The notes: generated from the sequence alone by a model not told the origin. DNA of 7,222 nt from GH45 sp046704385 (GCA_046704385.1 JBJKSB010000062.1:1-7222); one strand, 5' to 3'; positions 1 through 6,859 are shown, counted from the stretch's first letter. Numbers and translations: made by a program.

Positions 1-1899
1 GGCCGCCCTACGGTGCTTGAACCCAGCGATGCTTTGAGCCAGATTCCGGCCGGTGCTATTGATAATATTGAATTAATAACAAATCCTTCGGCTAAGTATG
101 AACCTGATGGTGCTGCCGGAATTATCAACATCATAACCAAAAAGAATAAACTGGAAGGCATGAGTGGTATAATTAATGCAAATGCAGGAAGGTTTAATAA
201 CTATGGGGGCGATTTTACCCTGGATGGAAGGTCGAAAAAGCTGCACTATTACCTGGGTGGTGATTACAATAACAGGAACCGTCCGGGAAATATGGAATAC
301 CAACGCGATGTATTTTATACAACAGGGAATGATTATCATGTGCTTTCTGACGGTGAATTTACGCGTAGTGGAGACCGATACAGCATCAAAGGTGGTTTTG
401 ACTGGGATTTTACCGATAAGGATGTTTTTGGTATTGGATTGAGGACTGGTAATGGATCGCACGACGGTGGAAGTACCAGAAATTATGAGGAATATTTTGA
501 TAATGACGCTATCCATAATTTTTACATAACACAGGATGTTTCAAATAGGGGAGGAACATTTTGGCAAGCTAATTTAGACTACCGTCATAATTTTGATGAA
601 AAAAAGACGCATTACATTGAAGCCCAAATAAATGCTGATGGCCATGATTCTGAAGAAGAATCAGAAAATGTGCAGAAGTATCTGGATGATAGGATTGCCT
701 CAGGTACCCGATCAACAGAAGACGGACCTTCAAAGGGATTACGTATGAAGCTTGATTATACCAAGCCTTTTGCCTGGGGAGGTAAGTTGGAAGCCGGCTG
801 GCAAACCCAAATCGATTTAAGCGATGATTACAATAAGGTGTATAATTTTGATACTGTAAACCAGGTTTATTTTCCATATGATACCTTATATAGTAACCAT
901 ACCCAATACACCAGGAATACGCATGCTGCCTATACTACTTTTGGCGGGGAATATGGCGATTTTGGTTACCAGTTGGGGTTACGGGTTGAATATACTTATC
1001 GTTACCTGGAAATGGTTGAGAAACAACAATCGTTTAAAATCGACAGGCCCGATTATTTCCCAACCATGCACATTTCTTATAAAATGCCCGCTGACCAACA
1101 GGCTATGGCAAGCTATACGCGAAGAATTGACAGACCTCACGGTTGGTTTCTTGAACCTTTTGTTACCTTTATGGATGCCTATAATGTTCGTAAAGGAAAC
1201 CCCGATTTGAAGCCAGAATATATTGATTCATACGACTTAAGCTATCAGAAAAAATTCCAACAGCAAAATTTCTTTTCTCTTGACGGATATTACAGGGTTA
1301 CCCACAACAAAACCGACCGGGTAATGAGTAAATATGAGGAAGACAGTACGATGTTCCTGCACACTTTTGCCAATACCGGAACCGATTATGCCCTGGGGTT
1401 GGAATTTATGGTGAATTACACTCCTGTTAAATGGTATACTACAAACCTGATGATTGATACTTATGATTACAGGTTGAAAGGAACATTGAATGATGTACCG
1501 GTTGACCAACACGATTTCAGCTGGGATTTGAGATTTAATAATTCTTTTAAAGCCAGCCCTAATTCTCGCTTTCAGTTAGATTTTATGTATCATAGCCCAA
1601 CTGTAGAGGCACAAGGTCATTCTGAAGGGTTCTTTGCGTCAAATGTAGCTTATAAACAGGATTTTATGAAGCGTAAGCTTTCAGCCACACTCCAGGTACG
1701 CGATGTATTCGGAACCTGGAAACATGTTCATATTAACGAAACGCCAGATTTTTATCAGTATACTTTGTATCAGCCAAAAACACCTGGTGTGATGTTGACC
1801 ATATCGTACAAACTAAATAACTACAAAGCGATGAAAGGCGATCGTCAGGGTAATGGCGAACAAGGTGGAATGGACGACAGCGGCGGCGATATGATGTAA
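1..1899 (+). CDS. TonB-dependent receptor / outer-membrane beta-barrel protein, 3' part
   Basis: The frame is open from the first base, so the gene enters from the left and its start, signal peptide and any N-terminal carboxypeptidase-regulatory-like domain lie outside; a GTG at base 13 is an internal valine. The first ~45 residues are the end of a plug domain: the run IPAGAIDNIELITNPSAKYE followed by GAAGIINIITKK is the classic plug-to-barrel transition. The remaining ~580 residues alternate aromatic/polar beta-strands with acidic loops, ending in the strand VMLTISYKLN. A tail of about 28 Gly/Asp/Met-rich residues follows the last strand, which is common in the Bacteroidota outer-membrane beta-barrel subfamily. 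Family knowledge says such proteins take up ligands through the outer membrane using TonB energy; the substrate cannot be read from this sequence, and no SusD-like partner lies downstream. No frameshift is visible. I am very sure of the family, not of the ligand. Confidence 0.93.
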   Translation, partial: GRPTVLEPSDALSQIPAGAIDNIELITNPSAKYEPDGAAGIINIITKKNKLEGMSGIINANAGRFNNYGGDFTLDGRSKKLHYYLGGDYNNRNRPGNMEYQRDVFYTTGNDYHVLSDGEFTRSGDRYSIKGGFDWDFTDKDVFGIGLRTGNGSHDGGSTRNYEEYFDNDAIHNFYITQDVSNRGGTFWQANLDYRHNFDEKKTHYIEAQINADGHDSEEESENVQKYLDDRIASGTRSTEDGPSKGLRMKLDYTKPFAWGGKLEAGWQTQIDLSDDYNKVYNFDTVNQVYFPYDTLYSNHTQYTRNTHAAYTTFGGEYGDFGYQLGLRVEYTYRYLEMVEKQQSFKIDRPDYFPTMHISYKMPADQQAMASYTRRIDRPHGWFLEPFVTFMDAYNVRKGNPDLKPEYIDSYDLSYQKKFQQQNFFSLDGYYRVTHNKTDRVMSKYEEDSTMFLHTFANTGTDYALGLEFMVNYTPVKWYTTNLMIDTYDYRLKGTLNDVPVDQHDFSWDLRFNNSFKASPNSRFQLDFMYHSPTVEAQGHSEGFFASNVAYKQDFMKRKLSATLQVRDVFGTWKHVHINETPDFYQYTLYQPKTPGVMLTISYKLNNYKAMKGDRQGNGEQGGMDDSGGDMM

Positions 1900-1906
1900 A
1901 ATTTCT

Positions 1907-1933
1907 AGGAATCAGAATATTGATTCTTGTTTT
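1907..1933 (+). terminator. Rho-independent terminator after the TonB-dependent receptor
   Basis: Eight bases after the receptor's stop codon, AGGAATCA (1907-1914) can pair with TGATTCTT (1921-1928) around a six-base loop, with one G-U pair. The stem is followed by GTTTT. It is AT-rich and so moderate in strength, but its placement immediately after the gene supports it. Confidence 0.55.
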
Positions 1934-2041
1934 AAAAAGTAGTATACTCAAAACAATTACTCATGTAAGTTTTGGATATACTATTTTTTATGAAGTATCG
2001 TAATAAGTTGGTGTCTGATGAACAAACTGTCCAAATATTGA

Positions 2042-2185
2042 ATACCATATCTGATTGGTATTAATTCAGGAATAGTGATTCAGGTCGAGGTTGGAACACA
2101 GGATCGCAAGGATTTTACTGTGATTGGCTATACGGTGAATGCGGCTTCACAAATCAAAAGCATAAAAGAACTAATTCAATTATAG
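2042..2185 (+). pseudogene. Remnant of a class III adenylate/guanylate cyclase catalytic domain
   Basis: Between an in-frame TGA (2039-2041) and a TAG (2183-2185), one frame reads IPYLIGINSG, then EVGTQDRKDFTVIG, then YTVNAASQIKSI. This is the conserved second half of the class III nucleotide cyclase core, where intact proteins read IGINSG...G.VGTQ.R.DFTVIGDTVN.ASRI. The purine-contacting Asp (in KDF) and the transition-state Asn (in TVN) are kept. The conserved Asp of GDTVN has become Tyr, and the transition-state Arg has become Gln (ASQ). The metal-binding Asp half, any start codon and the C-terminus are absent, so this cannot be an active enzyme. Bases 1935-2041 upstream show only short frames (one spans 1969-2061) with no recognisable homology. 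The remnant ends where the CPBP gene begins, which suggests a deletion or recombination junction. Recognition is by motif only, but it is a distinctive one. Confidence 0.72.
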
Positions 2186-2202
2186 ATGCCGTTGGCGTTG
2201 TT

Positions 2203-2850
2203 GTGTATATTCCTGTCGTACTTTTTTTTGCAAAAAAATCCGAAGTTGACATTTTAAGTTCTTTTTCAATCCCAAGCGTTGTTTCATTTATTAGTATAGT
2301 TTTAATTGGTGCATCGTTGAGATACATTATCACTGTACCATTAGATCAACCTGGTCTTTTCTTTAAATCTTTATTTAATTCAAAGTTAAGGTTTCTCACT
2401 TTTACGTATGAAAACAGCATATTAGATATTTTTATGATAGTAGCCCTTGTGATTCCTGAGGAAATTATATTTAGAGGGGTTATACTAAAACAATTCCTTA
2501 AGCAATATTCACCTAAAAAAGCGATAATATTATCATCAGTGATTTTTACCTTAGTCCACGTTACGACTATTAAAAATTATTTTGCAGCATTATTTATTTC
2601 CGGTATAATATTCGGTGTATTATATTATAGGTCTGAATCTGTATTGGTTACTTCTGTAGTCCATATTATTTTTAACTGGTTTGATAAACATTCGTGGGCA
2701 TATATTGATTTGACTCTAACAGATACTATTGGATATATTATTCTTTATTTAATTGTGATATTTGTACTTGTATATTTATTGCGAAAACCGATAAAAACAT
2801 ACTCAATTAATCACTTGGTAGAAAACTTTCAAAGTGTATTCCGGAATTAA
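2203..2850 (+). CDS. CPBP-family intramembrane metalloprotease (CAAX/Abi type), 5' end uncertain
   Basis: A hydrophobic 215-residue protein with all three motifs of the CPBP (CAAX prenyl protease 2 / bacteriocin-immunity) family in order: PEEIIFRG with Glu86-Glu87 and Arg91, FTLVH with Phe115 and His119, and HIIFN with His154 and Asn158. These residues form the intramembrane active site in characterised members. About five or six membrane segments are visible, with a basic C-terminal tail. Family roles include processing of prenylated proteins, bacteriocin self-immunity and regulated membrane proteolysis; nothing here says which. The start is doubtful. GTG 2203 has no ribosome-binding site, and the frame stays open upstream to 2065 without an ATG. 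The residues just before it (IIDAVGVV) look like the beginning of the first helix. The gene abuts a cyclase remnant, so its true N-terminus may have been lost. Two sampled 60-base lines give about 30% G+C against about 42% in a line of the receptor gene, which hints at a different origin. Confidence 0.8.
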   Translation: MYIPVVLFFAKKSEVDILSSFSIPSVVSFISIVLIGASLRYIITVPLDQPGLFFKSLFNSKLRFLTFTYENSILDIFMIVALVIPEEIIFRGVILKQFLKQYSPKKAIILSSVIFTLVHVTTIKNYFAALFISGIIFGVLYYRSESVLVTSVVHIIFNWFDKHSWAYIDLTLTDTIGYIILYLIVIFVLVYLLRKPIKTYSINHLVENFQSVFRN

Positions 2851-2903
2851 ATAAGGAATAGGATTAAACTTTAATTATTTCCGAAAAAGAAAACAATTAT
2901 TTT

Positions 2904-5048
2904 CTATTTTTTCTCTCTTGGTTTTCTGGTTTTTTCAGCCGTTTTTTTAGGCATATCAGAATCTTTTTGAAGTAATTTATTCTCTTTGAGTGCTTCTTTC
3001 AGTTTTGCTTCCAGCTCTTCCTGTTTTTGTTTCGCTTCAGCCAATAACCTTATATTTTCTTTTTCTTTAAATTCTGCCTCTTCCTGCACAGCCTTTAATT
3101 CTTCGAGGTTTTCCCGCATTTCCTCATTTTTCTGCCGGGCTTCTTCTTCAAGCTTACGCGATTCATTAATCAGAACCTGCGATTCATCGTTTATCTTCAC
3201 AATATTAAGCTGTGAGGTAATATTCTCAATGGCACGTATCAGATACGCTTTTTCCATATCATTAACCGGATGGAACGAAGCAATTTCAACAACTCCAATG
3301 GTAAGTTCATCAATTTTCATAGGTATCAGGGCAAGAACCTTTGGTGTTGCATTACCTAACCCTGAAGTAATAGAGAAGAACTTGTCGGGAAGGTCTTCTA
3401 TATAATTGGCTTTTCCTGTGGTGAAACACTGACCGGTAAGCCCTTCTTTTGAATCAAGCACATCAATTTGTGCTTCCTTATTTAATCCGTAATTGGCAAG
3501 TATTTTAAGTTTGTCCTCATGGTTAATTCGGGTATGCAAATACAAAGCTCCCATTGATGCATTAATTCTTCTCACCAGGGCTGATAAAAGCTGATCGGCA
3601 AGTACTGACAGATTATCTTTGTTTTTGCGCATAACATCAATAATCTGGTTCAAACCTTCATTAATCCAGTTTTGATTTTCCTGTTCCTTCTTATAATTTT
3701 CGAGTTCACTTGCCTGGTTGGTCAGTACCTGAGTTCGTTCTTCAATCCGTTCTTCAAGTGATTGTTTTTCCTGTTTTAATTCCAGGCTTAACTTTCGGTT
3801 ATCGAGTAAAGCAACAGCCGATTGTTTAGTTAATAAATACGACTGCAATACCATAAATGCTGCTATTCCGTACTCTGCAATGTATACCGAGTTGATAACT
3901 CCCATACTGTAAAGAAGGTCATTTACGGCAGTAGAGTATAAAAGGAACATGCCAATGAAGGATATTACTGATCCTTTTTGTTTTTGTACCACCGCTCTTA
4001 AAAGCACCCCAAATACCAGGTATAATCCTCCCAAACCTATGTACAATTCAAAAAGCAAACGGATTTGTCCGTAAACCCAGGCTTTTGTTGAAAAAACTGC
4101 AATGGTTATAAGAATACCAACTCCGGTAATTATATAGAACATTATTTTTGGGAAGCTTTTGCGATAGCTGAAATAAAAGAAAGTCGCAAAAAGTGCCATG
4201 GTTCCAAAACCCGAGAAATTATCGAGCCTGATTAATAACTCCCAACTCATATTTGGGAACCAATACGCAATCAATCGTTCACCGGTCGACAGGTTTCTCA
4301 AAATCATAATGATAGATAATAATCCAAATATAAAGTTGGAAATATCGAGTCGTCGTAAGGCATACATTAATAAATGATTGAGCCCTATTATTAAAATAAT
4401 TCCAACTAACAGAAGATTTAAAATAAGGGTATCCTTGGTCGAATTTATTATCTGTTTTAGTGTTCCAAAATGAATAGGGCGCTGCGCTCCAGCCCTTCTA
4501 TGGTAAAAGTTCGAAACCTGTATTACCATATCAATAACCTGGTAGCTTACACTATCTTTTTTTGTTATAGGAATGGCAATTTCGTGGGTAAGAAATTGAG
4601 GTGCACTGGTTTCCTTAGTAGTACCAACCGTACCTAATTTGGTTTTTAATTTGCCATCAATAAATAATTTGTATGCAGTAAAAATGCTTCGTAATTTCAG
4701 CCCGTATATTTCATCTTTGTTATCTACCAATATTCGGAGGCGGTATGTTCCATATCCCAACGCAGGCAGTGTTGTTCCATCAGGTTTTACTACTTTGGTC
4801 CAGGGCTTTGGAACAGGTGCGTGGTATTTGGTATATCCTGGCAATGAATCATCTGCAGAAGCCGGAAGTAGTAATTCCTGCCAGTAAAAATCCATATCAC
4901 CCTCAAGTTTTATCAGGTGATGATTCCAGTCAACTCCTCTTGCATCAAGAATTCCGTTTACAATTTTTCTGTCTTGCGAAAATCCTGGCTTTGGGATTAT
5001 ATTAAGGAGGATAAAGCAGGCGAAAATCAATAGCTTTCTTAAAAACAT
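2904..5048 (-). CDS. 7TMR-DISM-type membrane receptor with coiled coils and a GAF domain
   Basis: A 714-residue sensory protein. Residues 1-24 are a signal peptide ending in GFSQ. Residues ~30-200 form an extracytoplasmic beta-rich domain of the kind found before 7TMR-DISM bundles (GDMDFYWQELL, GYGTYRLRI, AYKLFIDGK, VIQVSNFYHRR). Residues ~207-408 hold seven hydrophobic helices. A coiled coil runs over ~412-460 and a GAF-like domain over ~475-620 (ASMGALYLH, GLTGQCFTTGKANYIEDLP, LALIPM, GVVEIASF). A second coiled coil at ~625-695 has the NLEELKAVQEEAEFKEKE pattern seen in Bacteroidota signalling proteins, and the end is a Lys/Arg tail (KKTAEKTRKPREKK). Such receptors normally finish in a histidine kinase, GGDEF, phosphatase or cyclase domain. 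None is present, and the next gene is convergent 53 bases away, so no frameshifted domain is hidden. ATG 5048 is preceded by a good promoter. Ligand and partner are unknown. Confidence 0.88.
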   Translation of the reverse strand: MFLRKLLIFACFILLNIIPKPGFSQDRKIVNGILDARGVDWNHHLIKLEGDMDFYWQELLLPASADDSLPGYTKYHAPVPKPWTKVVKPDGTTLPALGYGTYRLRILVDNKDEIYGLKLRSIFTAYKLFIDGKLKTKLGTVGTTKETSAPQFLTHEIAIPITKKDSVSYQVIDMVIQVSNFYHRRAGAQRPIHFGTLKQIINSTKDTLILNLLLVGIILIIGLNHLLMYALRRLDISNFIFGLLSIIMILRNLSTGERLIAYWFPNMSWELLIRLDNFSGFGTMALFATFFYFSYRKSFPKIMFYIITGVGILITIAVFSTKAWVYGQIRLLFELYIGLGGLYLVFGVLLRAVVQKQKGSVISFIGMFLLYSTAVNDLLYSMGVINSVYIAEYGIAAFMVLQSYLLTKQSAVALLDNRKLSLELKQEKQSLEERIEERTQVLTNQASELENYKKEQENQNWINEGLNQIIDVMRKNKDNLSVLADQLLSALVRRINASMGALYLHTRINHEDKLKILANYGLNKEAQIDVLDSKEGLTGQCFTTGKANYIEDLPDKFFSITSGLGNATPKVLALIPMKIDELTIGVVEIASFHPVNDMEKAYLIRAIENITSQLNIVKINDESQVLINESRKLEEEARQKNEEMRENLEELKAVQEEAEFKEKENIRLLAEAKQKQEELEAKLKEALKENKLLQKDSDMPKKTAEKTRKPREKK

Positions 5049-5073
5049 AGATAATTTTGCTTCAGATTCAGTC

Positions 5074-5104
5074 CGAAATTAAATATTTTTTCCGGTTAAT
5101 CAAA
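5074..5104 (-). promoter_or_regulatory. Promoter of the 7TMR-DISM receptor gene
   Basis: Read on the minus strand, TTTG (bases 5104-5101) is followed after exactly 19 bases by TAATTTCG (5081-5074). This matches the Bacteroidota -33 TTTG / -7 TAnnTTTG pattern with a single mismatch. Transcription would begin about 20 bases before the ATG at 5048. The call rests on sequence pattern and position alone. Confidence 0.55.
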
Positions 5105-5112
5105 TCAACCGG
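5092..5112. repeat. Inverted repeat over the receptor's -33 element (possible operator)
   Basis: CCGGTT (5092-5097) and AACCGG (5107-5112) form a perfect six-base inverted repeat with a nine-base spacer. The spacer contains the -33 TTTG of the receptor promoter. No U-run follows on either strand (AAAAAATATT on the minus side), so it does not look like a terminator for msrA. A two-fold symmetric protein-binding site is the more natural reading, as an inference. Confidence 0.4.
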
Positions 5113-5180
5113 TCTAATTTTAAATGCTTTGGAAAAAGATATTGTCTTATAACCTTAATAGGAATGTTAATCAGGCTAAC

Positions 5181-5723
5181 TTATTTTTTAAGATTATTCT
5201 TAAATATTTTTTTGAATTTTTCAATTTTGGGTGTCACAACCAGTTGGCAATATTTATTTTCCGGATTATTATTGAAATAATCCTGATGATAATCTTCAGC
5301 GCTGTAAAACATGGTAAATGGCTCAACTAAAGTCACAATATCATTCTCATAAATTTTTTCGGATGTCAAATCATTTATTACGGATTCTGCAATGTCTTTT
5401 TGTTCGGCAGTATGATAAAGTATAATCGAGCGATATTGTGTGCCAACATCATCACCCTGGCGATTAATAGAAGTCGGATCGTGCATTTTAAAGAAAACGC
5501 CAAGTAATTCCTTGTATCCAATGACGTTGGGGTTATACTTAATTTGAACTACCTCAGCGTGACCAGTGGTTCCTGTACAAACCTCCTGGTATGTTGGATT
5601 TTCGGTAGTTCCCCCGGCATACCCTGAAGTTGCAATAATTACTCCGTTAAGTTTATTGTACATAGCCTCTACACACCAAAAACAGCCTCCGCCAAATGTG
5701 GCTAATTCATAATTATTTGTCAT
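5181..5723 (-). CDS. msrA: Peptide methionine-S-sulfoxide reductase MsrA
   Basis: A 180-residue cytoplasmic enzyme that reduces the S-epimer of methionine sulfoxide, free or in proteins, using thioredoxin-type reductant. The family signature is complete. The N-terminal FGGGCFWCVE carries the catalytic Cys14, with Cys17 three residues on. It is followed by SGYAGGTTENPTYQEVCTGTTGHAE (residues 33-57, continuous in the protein), FFKMHDPTS, GTQYRS and AEDYHQDY. Cys159 in KYCQLVV near the C-terminus is a candidate resolving cysteine. The length is normal for a single-domain MsrA, and there is no fused MsrB domain or signal peptide. The ATG at 5723 lies only ten residues before the motif, as usual. 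The gene sits 132 bases upstream of the receptor gene and 81 bases downstream of the seven-helix protein gene, each gap holding possible promoter sequence, so co-transcription is possible but not required. Confidence 0.97.
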   Translation of the reverse strand: MTNNYELATFGGGCFWCVEAMYNKLNGVIIATSGYAGGTTENPTYQEVCTGTTGHAEVVQIKYNPNVIGYKELLGVFFKMHDPTSINRQGDDVGTQYRSIILYHTAEQKDIAESVINDLTSEKIYENDIVTLVEPFTMFYSAEDYHQDYFNNNPENKYCQLVVTPKIEKFKKIFKNNLKK

Positions 5724-5761
5724 TTTAATACCATATTAATTTTTAAAATTGCGATTGTAGT

Positions 5762-5778
5762 TTGCAATTACAAATGAA
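5762..5778 (-). promoter_or_regulatory. Possible msrA promoter element with overlapping palindrome
   Basis: On the minus strand TTCATTTG (5778-5771) differs from TAnnTTTG at one position. It overlaps a near-perfect palindrome, TTGTAATTGCAA (5773-5762, form TTGnAATTnCAA), about 40-50 bases before the msrA start. No clear -33 element precedes it. The palindrome at a likely transcription start would suit a regulator, but AT-rich DNA yields such symmetry easily. Confidence 0.27.
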
Positions 5779-5804
5779 CTTAAAAAATGGCATAAAAAAA
5801 TATG

Positions 5805-6575
5805 TTAATGAAAACTTTCCAGTGTATCAAGCGGGTGATCAATAATGTACTTTGAACCCCTGTAAAACATATATGCCGACAAGGCCATAAAGGTATGGCT
5901 TAAATCAAAATAATTAAACCATTTATGTAACGACCATTGGTTCATAAAAACCAGGGCTGCCAGTGCAGCAAATCCAACGGCAAGTAAAAAGGCTTTACTT
6001 CCTTTGCTGCGTGTTTTGTAGAAAATAATCAGGTTGAAGCTGAGTACAATGATCATGAAACCATAAAAAGTATGTACTTCAACAAAAAAGAAATTGAGCG
6101 TTGAAAATGTTATGGTTATAAAAAACAATAATTCAAAAATATTGAACCATGCAAAAAAGGTTCCAATACCAGGCTTAATAATTTTTCGAGCATATTCAAT
6201 AGATGCTCTTTCAACCAACATTACTGAAAACATACTGGTGAGCCAACCTGGTAATTTCCATGGGTTTGCGGCTATATTCATGCGTTTGGCTCCAACAATT
6301 CCCTTCACGACATTCGCAAATCCTGAAGAAAGATGCCACTCTGCCTTAATTGCATATAAAAACCCATGACCTACAATGCCTCCAATAAAAGTGGCAATGC
6401 TCATGGAAAGAAAGTAGTATTTCAGGTATAGGTGGACTTTATTTTTGATAGGAAACCGGGTAAGTTTTATAAACGACCAAAAGCACACGGCCGAAACAAT
6501 TAAATCGGTCAAAACCGTCACTGGTTCATCAATTCGCAGATTGCCCAGGTACCATTGTGTTAATTCAAATTGCAT
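5805..6575 (-). CDS. Seven-helix integral membrane protein of unknown function
   Basis: A 256-residue protein without a signal peptide. About seven hydrophobic segments are visible, at residues ~20-38, 52-75, 105-122, 136-158, 165-186, 195-211 and 223-240. Short polar loops separate them and the tail is charged (IIDHPLDTLESFH). Several polar residues sit in or beside membrane segments: Asp24 in helix 1, Ser57/Ser59 and His70 in helix 2 (SIATFIGGIVGHGF), Glu146 in helix 4, His168 in helix 5, and Asp224 and His227 in helix 7 (FDLSHTFMALSAYMF). Such buried Ser/His/Asp residues recall seven-helix hydrolases of the alkaline-ceramidase/PAQR superfamily, but spacing does not match closely enough to assign it. 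From memory, unverified, it may belong to a DUF6962-like group. The ATG at 6575 is well placed behind a consensus promoter. It is the first of three same-strand genes, 81 bases before msrA. Confidence 0.82.
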   Translation of the reverse strand: MQFELTQWYLGNLRIDEPVTVLTDLIVSAVCFWSFIKLTRFPIKNKVHLYLKYYFLSMSIATFIGGIVGHGFLYAIKAEWHLSSGFANVVKGIVGAKRMNIAANPWKLPGWLTSMFSVMLVERASIEYARKIIKPGIGTFFAWFNIFELLFFITITFSTLNFFFVEVHTFYGFMIIVLSFNLIIFYKTRSKGSKAFLLAVGFAALAALVFMNQWSLHKWFNYFDLSHTFMALSAYMFYRGSKYIIDHPLDTLESFH

Positions 6576-6591
6576 AATGAAAAAATTTGTG

Positions 6592-6622
6592 CAAATGTAT
6601 AATTCTAAAAATGGCTTTGCAA
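6592..6622 (-). promoter_or_regulatory. Promoter of the seven-helix membrane protein gene
   Basis: On the minus strand TACATTTG (6599-6592) matches the Bacteroidota -7 consensus TAnnTTTG exactly. A TTG (6622-6620) lies 20 bases upstream in the -33 position. The start of transcription would fall near 6586, giving a very short leader of roughly ten bases before the ATG at 6575. Confidence 0.6.
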
Positions 6623-6684
6623 CTTTTAGCCATAAACATAAATTAAATTATTTGTAAGGAACTTATTATGTTAAGGATCTGACT

Positions 6685-6733
6685 AAAAACAAGTGTGGGC
6701 TGCCGGGAGGCAGCCCAAAGAATTTCGCACTTG
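6685..6733 (-). terminator. Strong GC-rich intrinsic terminator
   Basis: Read on the minus strand, CAAGTG (6733-6728) pairs with CACTTG (6695-6690). Inside it, GGGCTGCC (6716-6709) pairs perfectly with GGCAGCCC (6704-6697) around the loop TCCC. A one-sided bulge of about ten bases separates the two stems. TTTTT (6689-6685) follows directly. The U-run exists only on the minus strand, which fixes the direction. It lies about 110 bases upstream of the seven-helix protein's start, before that gene's own promoter. Confidence 0.65.
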
Positions 6734-6777
6734 ATTAATTAACCCATGAAAAAGTAACAAAATGAAGTGAAGAGTGC
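6685..6777 (-). ncRNA. Candidate small RNA or attenuated leader, about 90 nt
   Basis: A consensus promoter (-7 element at 6789-6782) and a strong terminator (6733-6685), both on the minus strand, enclose about 90 bases. No open frame longer than a few codons is present: the only ATG reads ATG-GGT-TAA. The RNA would have a pyrimidine-rich, little-structured 5' part and end in the two-part terminator hairpin. It matches no RNA family I recognise and is too short for tmRNA or 6S RNA. It could be a free small RNA or a leader whose read-through feeds the seven-helix protein gene. The rest of the gene-free stretch 6576-6878 shows nothing else apart from the sites listed separately. Confidence 0.42.
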
Positions 6778-6781
6778 AGTC

Positions 6782-6813
6782 CAAATATAGTATTAATTTT
6801 ATAAAAGGAGCAA
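6782..6813 (-). promoter_or_regulatory. Promoter upstream of the candidate small RNA
   Basis: On the minus strand TATATTTG (6789-6782) matches TAnnTTTG exactly, and a TTG within GGTTGC (6813-6811) lies 21 bases upstream in the -33 position. The predicted start is near 6777. No coding sequence begins within 190 bases downstream, which is why a non-coding transcript is proposed. Confidence 0.5.
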
Positions 6814-6859
6814 CCTTTTTGCAAATAAATTTTAGTTTTTATTAACAACTTCTTAACAG

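Noticed and set aside
73..516. Minus-strand open frame of 147 codons within the TonB-dependent receptor
   Set aside because: The sense strand is clearly coding through the whole interval, and the antisense translation is of irregular composition with no recognisable domain.
1969..2064. Short plus-strand frame with ATG at 1990 as a possible small gene
   Set aside because: Only 24 codons follow the ATG, there is no promoter or similarity, and it runs into the cyclase remnant in a different frame; it is more likely decayed sequence.
2851..2903. Terminator between the convergent CPBP and receptor genes
   Set aside because: Only a weak GAAAA/TTTTC pairing is visible in very AT-rich DNA; stability and position relative to the stop codons do not support a call.
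2986..3405. Long plus-strand open frame rich in Ser and Phe
   Set aside because: It lies antisense to the coiled coil and GAF part of the receptor; the Ser/Phe runs are the reverse complement of Glu/Lys-rich codons, and there is no start context or family resemblance.
5188..5203. Hairpin TTAAGA-TTAT-TCTTAA across the msrA stop codon
   Set aside because: In the minus-strand direction it is followed by A residues rather than a U-run, and it is pure AT-rich symmetry, so it is not a convincing terminator.
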